Shown here piece by piece: positions 56,290-64,000 of a stretch of 64,000 nucleotides of DNA. The notes under the pieces are model-generated. The model saw only the letters and a list, made by a program, of their open reading frames with translations, did not search any database and was not told the DNA's origin. The position numbers were made by a program, and so were the translations under genes. The stretch's first letter is position 1. Each line of letters starts with the position of its first letter. Source of the stretch: Brasenia schreberi (lineage: Eukaryota > Streptophyta > Magnoliopsida > Nymphaeales > Cabombaceae). Where the stretch lies: NCBI GenBank assembly GCA_036023115.1, contig JAYKKT010000090.1, positions 29,641,501 to 29,705,500 on the forward strand, given 5' to 3'.

Positions 56290-57492
56290 TATTGGGGTAT
56301 AGATATCTAGGAACCGTTGATTGTGTTGAGATGGACGCTCAACATATTGGTTTCTTGGGTCCTGCTGATCAATGACGTGGCAGATCTTCCGGGCCGTAAT
56401 TTAGTAGTGAGTCAGAAAGAGCTTGGCTCGAGGGGCCGGTCTGGCTCGGTTGGAAAAAAATATATAGTCGAACGGGAGAATTTCGGCTCATATTTCAAAC
56501 AGGATCAAATGGTGTAGGGAGCCAACGCGGGTCGGGCTGGCTCATAACAACATAAGCCCGCTAAATATTAGATTGAGTTTATAAGACTCGATTCAAATCT
56601 GTTTGAAACTCAAATCCAACTATAATCTTTTTACACTTAACAAGTTATATATACATATAATAAAAAACTATATATAATATATAGGAAAAAAAGTAATAAT
56701 ATATAGGAAAAAAAGTAACTGAAAATAATGTGTATATATAATAAAAAAACTATACATTTATAAATGTAAACTATATGTATATGATATATAAATATGTAAT
56801 AAACAATTATATATATAACCCGAGTACTTTAGATGCCCATATAAAATGTGGGTCGGCTGATATTGACATCTCTATAATTTAGTACGTTGATCAAAAGTGA
56901 CATAGCAATGGATTGGATCCAGCATGACGTGACATACTTATTACAAATAGAATACAAGCTTTTATGCAGTTGTAGTTAATAAGATTGGTATTAGATTTTT
57001 CATGTAATATTATATATAAAGATTATTTTCTTAATTATTATGGGGTATTTTTATGTTTTCATGCAAAAACTGAATGATTCTATAATCAATAATGGAGTAA
57101 GGCACTAAAACGAGCCAAACAAGACAAGCAACGAGTGTTCGGGTTGGACACAAAGCTACGAGCCCATAATTTATAAATAAAGTAGGTAGTAAGGGGTCCT
57201 TTTTTCGTATTTGATTTGTCTAGAACGAGACACTAAAATGAAGTTAAAACCTAATACAAGATTGTTTTCGGCCAAGGGTGGTCACTAATAATCAATGTAC
57301 CTGAGCTCAAAGGCGCGTATTGTGTAGACATACCACATAAAGAGAAACAAACTAATCTTCCCTTTAAAATTCAAGAGTTTATTAACAATATAACTCAAAC
57401 TTTAAACATTCTACTTATTCATATAAGCGAGCCAAAAACAGGTGGCTCGTGTTTGGTTCATTTACCTAAGTTGCTTGTGAGTGTGTGCATAT
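56290..57492. other. Intergenic, no gene seen
   Basis: Very AT-rich sequence with ATATATAA words between 56650 and 56820, where GGAAAAAAAGTAA is repeated (56683, 56705). No gene recognised. Confidence 0.35.
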
Positions 57493-57493
57493 A

Positions 57494-57699
57494 GAGAGAG
57501 ACTAGTATATGCTAGCACTGTTAGCTATTAATATGTCGGAATATTTTTCAACTATCCAATATATGAGATAGATAATTAAGATTTAAATTGAAATAGTGAA
57601 AAGTATACTTGAAGAAAGTATAAATACATCTTTTACTTTTTAATTAAATTTTCACCCATTCATAATGTAAATTGAATGGTTGATATACTAGTCTCTCTC
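57494..57699. mobile_element. MITE with perfect 17-base inverted ends
   Basis: Terminal inverted repeat GAGAGAGACTAGTATAT at 57494-57510, with its exact reverse complement at 57683-57699. Length is 206 bases and there is no coding capacity. The outer eight bases are a GA/CT microsatellite. Interior words TATGCTAGCACTGTTAGC recur near 11865 (CATATGCTAGCACAGTTA) and 58190. Confidence 0.75.
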
Positions 57700-57702
57700 C
57701 CT

Positions 57703-57772
<70 letters not shown>
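57700..57772. repeat. (TA)n microsatellite
   Basis: A pure TA run adjoining the right end of the MITE at 57494-57699. Confidence 0.9.
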
Positions 57773-57777
<5 letters not shown>

Positions 57778-58640
57778 AGTCTTATGGTAACAAGGAGAAA
57801 GCATAAGGGAACAATCAACTATAAAAATACATCAAAGAAAGCAAGAGAAAGCATATCACCAATACATTTCCATATAGTATTGGTGTTTATATTGCATATT
57901 GATGGGGCTTTCAATTAGCCAGCTCAAATTTGAGCACCCTCACATAATCAAACTAAGCTTGATTGAGCTTAACTGGCTAAAGTTTTGAAAATAATGGCCT
58001 GAGCTTAAATATAGTAGGAACTGCCTTTGCTTAAATAGGTCAGGCTCATACATAACTCTAAGCCCAATTAGCCTGGTCCAGTAACCAGCAGTATGGATTC
58101 AGGTTTGGATCCAAATTCAAACCCTATCAATAGTTCAAGTTCGAACAACTATTTATATATTCCAATATAGTTAAAAGGGTTTGGAGAACATGATATATGC
58201 TAACAACTACTATATTCAAACCATTTGACATCATCCAATCTAAGAGATAGATTATTGAAATTTAAATTTAAAAACAAAATATCAAATTTTATCAGTATGA
58301 AAAAAACACCTTGAATGATAGCTCTACGGCAAGGCACTCTAATGCCCTTGTCACAAGTAGGAGTTCGACTTCTCGAGGGTACGTACCTTTAGCTTTTGGT
58401 ATAGATCAAGTACACTTGTAAACCTTGCCTTCTATTTTTAAGTCACGACCATTCATCGTTTAAATTCAATGGTTGAGATTTGTTTAGTGATGGAGCCAAT
58501 ACCATGTTCCTTTCAAGGAGTTCTATATGAAATCCGAATTTGGAGTATGAAAGATCCGATCAAGTCAAGTCAGGTTCTGGGATCCGACCCGCTGATATCC
58601 CTATCTGGAAAGGGGAAGAGTCCTTTTTGGAGATATCGTC
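57773..58640. other. Intergenic; MITE and SINE remnants
   Basis: About 58190-58310 matches the interior of the 57494 MITE (AACATGATATATGCTAACA). About 58316-58400 reads GATAGCTCTACGGCAAGGC and GAGTTCGACTTCTCGAGGG, the 5' half of the SINE-like family. No gene seen. Confidence 0.4.
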
Positions 58641-58649
58641 TCTAGGTGC

Positions 58650-58711
58650 CCAAACGATATTTCACCCACAGACGGAGCGAAGCGAGGGCGACGCAGTGCA
58701 TCGTTCTTAGG

Positions 58712-58742
<31 letters not shown>

Positions 58743-58947
58743 CTTTTACCTTAAGTTGTTTCCCGTTGGAGTCCTTGCATATTGTGATTCGCCTCCTCTT
58801 GGAAAATAGCACTTTGCATCTCTTTGTTGATATTTTGGGGGTCGATCTTAGGGTTCATGTATAAATTTTGAAGCTAGTTTCATGAATCCGATTCTGTAGG
58901 GTTAGGAGGTGTCAGTTTAGGTCGATCTGGCTGCGATTCTCGGGGAC
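58650..58947 (+). other. Probable 5' UTR exon of the RS2Z gene
   Basis: A segment with a (CT)n tract (58709-58741) ends at a good donor (GGGGAC|GTAAGTTTT at 58948). The next coding evidence in this direction is the RS2Z start at 62202. A leader exon with a long 5' UTR intron is therefore likely. The left boundary is a guess. Confidence 0.4.
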
Positions 58948-60239
58948 GTAAGTTTTTCCGTTTTCTTCTAGGGTTTCTAATCGTTTCGAGAAGAGGGACG
59001 CCGTCGCTTTTTGTTTTTCTAGTAAGAAAAGGAAAAAGCTTATTCTTATCAAATTTTCCCTCTGGAAGGGATATGAAGTTGTGTTTCTTGATTTCTTCCT
59101 TGCCTTTTACTGCTTCGGTGTGATGTTCTGGGAAATCAGTGCATGTAATAACTTGTTGAAGTTTTCCTTGGTTCAGTCTTCGCTAATCGTTGTTTACTTA
59201 CCCTACTGCAAACATGGTTTCTTTTTTCTTAGAGGCACCTTTCAGTATGTTGTGAGTGCCAAGATAGGGCTTTTCCCTGGTCCTTCTTATTTTTTGTGCT
59301 AATTAGCCAGCATTTGTTTCTCGGTAATGGTATATATTAGTTTTTTCCTTGCCTTTTCCTGCTTCATTGTGATGTTGTTATTGACATTATTTATTTCTGC
59401 TAGTTAGCCAGCATGCTATCTAGCGTTTGCCATGTAAAGCTCTAAGTGCCTATTTTTTCTTCTCTTTGACTTTAAGAATGGTTCTATTAGATGATGATCT
59501 TTTTTTGATGGCACATACTTCAGTATGCCACCCCTGATGGAGCCAGCTGGTGAGTATAATCACTTCCTCTTTGTGAAGGTTATGGCCAAAATAGATATAT
59601 GCAAGCACCATGAAAGACTCACCTTGCCTAAGAACAATACCCTACTCTCAAAAACTAGGATCCCTGGTTTGACTTGTAATTCTTCTTGAGCATACTTTGG
59701 AGTTTGACTTTAACATTTGATGAGGAAGTATAACTGTACAAGTCGAACAAGAGATCTTGGTCCTCGAGAAGTGGGATATTGTGTTCTTAGGCAGGATGAG
59801 CCTTTAGTGGTTTTGAGGTACATGTGTTTCGGTAATGACCTTCTCAAAGAAGACGCCATTATGCTCACCAACTGGGTCCATCAGAGGTGGTATGTACTTG
59901 CAGCCAAAAAGAAAAAGACCACTGACTAGAAATGAACTGTTTTTGGAGTCTAAAAGAGAATCAAAATGAAGACTTACATGACAATTGACAAGCCCTAGCT
60001 AATATAGATTCAATTAGAGTAAAATTCTTTTGAGAAAAAGATTTCAATAAAAGCACAATGCTTACCACTTCTGGTTGCTCCTTCATTTAGTCATCTGTCC
60101 CAAAGCTTAATGCACAACACTTCTCCACTACCCAAAGCTTAATGCATGATACTTCTTTCCACTTTCTGATCGATATCACCTCTTTAGTTTCTTCCACTCT
60201 TATTTCTGCTAGTGATGCTATTGATTTGTTATATAGAAA

Positions 60240-60503
60240 AGAGTTTCCTGGTCGGTTTGGATTTCCTTCACAAATCATTTGATGATTCCGATATATGATA
60301 AATGGTCAAAAGGAGTTTCCTTGTCTATTGATTTCCTTCACAAACTCATTTGATCATGCTGATATATGATAAATGGTAAAAAAAAGTCACATATATTGAT
60401 TTCCTTGTCTGCTATTGATTTTGTTTTATAGGAAAGAGTTTCCTTGTCTTGTAGGATTTCCTTTACAAACTCATTTAATGATTCCAATATATGAGAAATG
60501 GTA
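60240..60503. repeat. Three-copy degenerate tandem repeat
   Basis: Copies at about 60240-60307, 60310-60378 and 60432-60503 share GAGTTTCCTKGTC, GATTTCCTTYACAAAyTCATTT, and GATATATGAtAAATGGT. The third copy is separated by a short unique piece. No coding content. Confidence 0.7.
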
Positions 60504-61559
60504 AACAAAACAAGGGAGCCCGATATATGTTGAGTATATAACATAGATGAGTCTTGTATAAACCTGATGACCTGTATGAGATGAACTTTTTTTTAGGTAA
60601 AATTGCACTTTCTTTTAAGGCATGCTTTTGGTTTTACTCAAGAGTTAAAGTAGTTCATTTGCATTAAAATATTTCAGCCACAACCTCGCCATCTAAAACC
60701 TATTATAAAACATGAAGAACCGTATTCTTAGTGAATTACTCTGATGTGCTGGGACTTCTTTGGATTAGGTTTGAGGTGTAAACTGGAAAGTCATGGAAAA
60801 TTTTGAATAGATATTTATTGAATACACATTTCTTTAGCCATAAAGATAATAATATTTATCTGTGTTCCTCTAGCCATTATCTACTCTAGATTATCGGGGT
60901 TAGTATTGAGGAGTAAAGCACAAATGTATACAGAAGGCTATGTCACATCGGTGCGGGGACACAACTAAGGTATATAATATTATATACATAATATTCAAAT
61001 TAGAGCAAGTGGGACATCAATTAACATAAGTATATGACAATTGTAACTACACAACTTTATATTGAAGCAAAACAAGTAAGCAATTGCTAATTTCATCATA
61101 ATTGTACTTGTAAACATAAGTCAAGGCAAGAGTCACAAAAAGCAACCAAAAAGAAATCTTAATGTTTGATAAATGAAATGAACCTGTACCTGAGAAATCA
61201 TAAATCTTCACTATCAACAACATTATCAACTAAAGGGACTACCAGATTAGTGAGTTTCATATTAAGGGTATGCAAATCTTGATTGCCATCTAAATCATAT
61301 TCCTCCGGATTTGCATCCCAATATTTTAATGCGCCTTCACTGTAATATATTCAAAAGTATCTGTATACATGAGCATAATCGCTCAGTAGACAGAGAAAGA
61401 GAGAGAAGTTGTGTCTATGTGATGATGGTGGCAATGGTCAGGGATGCTCGTTGGATGTAAATGGGTGGCCAGGACGATGGTGGTAGTGTTGTAGTGAGTG
61501 ACAATCTTCAAAAGGATTTTGCGAAACCATCGATGGACAGCGAAAGCTCATATCCCCAC

Positions 61560-61662
61560 CCAACAGAAAAGCGAGAGACACGGTGTCTGTGTTGCACCGA
61601 CACAATGTCAGTGTCGCACCAGTGTCGGTGCCGACACTTCACCTCCTAGAGGTGTGACATAG
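61560..61662 (-). repeat. GACAC-rich element end, second copy
   Basis: On the minus strand it starts CTATGTCACACCTCTAGGAG then GTGAAGTGTCGGCACCGAC and further GTGTCG words. This matches the left end at 20625 in the ECA intron. The other boundary is not defined. Confidence 0.5.
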
Positions 61663-62201
61663 CCAGAAGGCAGAGAACATCAAGATGCCCTTCCTCTATC
61701 TCTCCCTCTTGTTTGGATTGTTTCCTCCTCCATAACCCTCTTCCCTTGCTCACTCCAGAATTACCAACCTTTGATTTGTCACTAGGAATTTTTTGTTCTC
61801 ATTGTCATCCCCTTCTCACATCCCGGTCTCTCTCTCTCTCTCTCGTCTCTTCTATATGTCGTTTACCAGTTGTTGACATTGCATTTACCAATTGCTGACA
61901 CTGCCATCCAACACTTGGTTGCTACATTCAAAAGAGTGCCTGTGATCAGATTGTGTCATGGGTCATAACTATTCTTGTCATGCTCCGATGAGCACATTAT
62001 GTGCAAATATGCCAAGTCTTGCATGATGTCTGAGTCATTTTCTAGATTTGCCTATCAAATGTTGCCGATGTTGGGTCTCCTGGTTGACTTCATCATTTTA
62101 ACATGTAATGTGGGAGTTTATAAATTGCGGTTATAGTTCCTCTGTGTATTATTTTATTTGTTCAAAAATTCAGAGGGTCTATTTTTTGTTACAGTGCATA
62201 A

Positions 62202-63499
62202 ATGCCCCGATATAATGATGACCGCTATGGTGGCACACGCCTTTATGTTGGTCGTCTTTCTTCGCGCACTCGTACACGTGATCTTGAAGACCTCTTCAGC
62301 AGATATGGCAGGTAATCTAAGTACTGCTTTAGAAGCAATTTTTGTTTGACACTGGTTTTTCCTATTCAAATTCTACGGGATCACAAGGAAGTGTGTTTTG
62401 TACCCTATTTGAGTGGATTTAGGTTGCTGCATTGATTATCTCAGCTGCCACTAGTATCTTCAGAATTGTCTTCCTATAATTTGCTTGTTGAGCTCTCTAT
62501 CCTATTTTGTATCAATGACAGTTTGAGTCTTGGCTGGTTCAGTAAGTTGCTGAAATTACTTTTTGTACTAATGTGAGTGAGATAGGCTTTCAAGTTTCTC
62601 TCCCTTGTATCTTATGTGATATTTCAAATGCCGTGACTTTAAGCATTTTCAGAACTTGGGGTTGGATCATACTGAAATTTGTATTTCAAGTTTTTCAACC
62701 TCTCTTGTTTTCTGTCTAACTCTTTTACTTTGCTAATGCCATGACTTTTAAGTATTTTCAGAACTGGGGGTTGGATCATACTAAAATTTGTATTTCAACT
62801 TCTTCTCTTGTTGTCTGTCTCAATTCTTTGCTTTTCTTTGTCTTCCATGTGAAGCATTATTATTAATTTTCTTTCACCTATATCTATTGATGCATCATTC
62901 ACTGAGTGAAATTTGCTCATTTCTCTGCGATCATTGCTATCAGCCTCTTCACCAGATGTATTGTTTCTTCCCTTCGCATGCATTGTCACAGATCCATGGA
63001 TGCTTGACTTTTTGCCTCCTGTGGTCAGTGGTCACTTGCCTGATCATGTTACTGGTGGATGGGGGCTCAGCATCCATCATATCATTCTAGGACATCTATC
63101 CATAAAGGAAGCTTGCCTTTGTCCCTGGGTTTTGGATCTCTATGTTCTATTACTTGTCTATATGAAAAGGTTGACCCCAGGTGGTCATGTTTTTAACATG
63201 AATGATCTTATTGAAGGTTCCTGGGCATTTGCCCAACCTGGAGGTCTGTGGTGAGAGGGTGCCCTTGGTGGAATTCATGGCTATTCTTGCTGAATTAATA
63301 AGAGGCTTTGGCGCATTCTTTCTGTAGTGATGTTATTGCGTGTTTTTTGTCGAATTGGCAACATTCAGAAAGTGGTGTTTTCTCAACTTCTGAGGGGCGA
63401 AGTATCATTCCCTCCAGTCGTTAACTCATGATGGCCTTATTGTGCAAACATTTCCGCAGAGTACGAGATGTGGATTTGAAGCATGACTTCGCTTTTGTT
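62202..63499 (+). CDS. RS2Z-type SR splicing factor, 5' part (runs off the window)
   Basis: Coding exons 62202-62311 and 63460-63499 join in frame to 50 residues: [20 protein letters not shown], then [25 protein letters not shown]. This is the first half of an RRM, and the [11 protein letters not shown] and [12 protein letters not shown] sequence is characteristic of plant RS2Z proteins (RS2Z32/RS2Z33), which carry an RRM, two CCHC zinc knuckles and an RS domain and act in pre-mRNA splicing. The rest lies beyond 64000. Splice sites: acceptor TTGTTACAG, donor GTAATC, acceptor CCGCAG, donor GTAAGT. The intron inside the RRM (62312-63459) corresponds to a region where SR genes of this group are known for regulated alternative splicing. 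Confidence 0.85.
62628..62835 (+). repeat. Tandem duplication in the RS2Z intron
   Basis: Unit A (62628-62735) and unit B (62736 to about 62835) share ATGCCRTGACTTT, AAGYATTTTCAGAACT, GGGGTTGGATCATACT, AAATTTGTATTTCAA and TCTCTTGTT. The period is about 108 bases. Each copy contains a TTTTCAG acceptor-like site. Confidence 0.85.
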
Positions 63500-64000
63500 G
63501 TAAGTATTTCTGCTGCTTATATGGTTTCTATTGTTTATCTGATCAGAACAGTGGCGGTCTGTATATGATTGTGAGCCAAGTTATCCATAGGCACATATTG
63601 GCTAGAATTTCAATTTTATTTTCTTGTAAATATATCACAAAACTAGCTTGACCACCTTTTTCCTGAATTTATACGGGGTTTAAATCTTGACTCTTCTGTG
63701 GTTCTCACATTGTATCACATTTCATTGAGTTTAACAAAAATGCTGAATTCAAGAGCAGAACCATTTTCCCAACGGTTAAGAGTTTAGATTAGTGAGAATA
63801 ATTGAAATGTATACATAGGGGGAGGCAGCCTCCTATTTGCTAAAAATGTGTATGTTAGGATTAATGCAATCCCATGTCCGTGACGTGTAAGTTATTTTTG
63901 GAATGTCTATAGATTAAGACCTTTTCCGCTTTCAGATTTTACCTGGTGGAGAAATTCCCAAAAACCGTATATTTGACTGGTTTTATCTGGCAACTGAAAG
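63500..64000 (+). other. RS2Z intron sequence to the right edge
   Basis: AT-rich sequence after the donor at 63500. I see no next exon before the window ends. Confidence 0.5.

Larger units (their letters stand above)
58948..62194 (+). other. Long 5' UTR intron of the RS2Z gene
   Basis: About 3.2 kb with donor GTAAGT and acceptor TTGTTACAG. It contains several duplications. TTCCTTGCCTTTTnCTGCTT..GTGATGTT occurs near 59086 and 59348, each with a following TGCTARTTAGCCAGCAT. A three-copy repeat lies at 60240-60503, and a GACAC-rich element ends at 61662. Confidence 0.45.

Noticed and set aside
58646..58864. 72-codon frame beginning MPKRYFTHRR
   Set aside because: It runs through a (CT)n tract and lies in what is better explained as the 5' leader of the RS2Z gene.
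62788..63254. Open frames of 100 and 113 codons in the RS2Z intron
   Set aside because: They lie between two well-supported exons, have no recognisable domain, and overlap the tandem duplication. A regulated cassette exon within this intron remains possible.

Overview
The window is nuclear DNA of a flowering plant. The evidence is: spliced genes with GT-AG introns whose products belong to plant families (an ECA-type Ca2+ pump, ABCG half-transporters, an S-like RNase T2, a BAHD acyltransferase, an RS2Z splicing factor); a histone H4 gene with a plant-type octamer promoter; and abundant (TA)n/(CT)n microsatellites, an RTE-type LINE, SINE-like elements and MITEs. I cannot name the species. The window is gene-poor and repeat-rich.

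Layout. 1-14.9 kb is mostly repeats, with one possible small intronless gene (2831-3205, minus) and a dead RTE-clade LINE (about 4159-6882) embedded in (TA)n. 14956-23557 (plus) is a seven-exon ECA1-like Ca2+-ATPase gene. All its splice sites look usable, but exon 4 has two internal deletions that place its three parts in three different frames, so I call it a pseudogene or a misassembly. 23.6-30.4 kb is repeats (SINE-like elements, microsatellite-bounded elements). 30482-32446 (minus) is a broken ABCG half-transporter that has lost the Walker A lysine. Its intact 744-residue paralogue lies at 39770-42004 (minus); the pair is a tandem duplication. 42-47.6 kb is repeats, including a MITE with a SINE inserted in it. 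47624-50979 (minus) is an intact four-exon secreted RNase T2. 53430-54800 (minus) is a BAHD acyltransferase pseudogene. 55851-56162 (minus) is histone H4 with octamer and TATA-like motifs. From about 58.65 kb to the right edge (plus) runs the 5' end of an RS2Z-type SR splicing factor, which continues beyond the window.

The genes do not form a pathway. The main theme is gene decay (three dead genes against three clearly intact ones and one partial) and repeat biology: a tRNA-derived SINE-like family with clear target-site duplications, and several small inverted-repeat elements whose ends are, or abut, (CT)n(TA)n microsatellites. I found no CRISPR array, rRNA or standalone tRNA gene, and no clear new biological system. 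The observations most worth checking are the SINE family, the microsatellite-bounded MITEs, the two internally deleted transport genes, and the tandem duplication inside the RS2Z intron.
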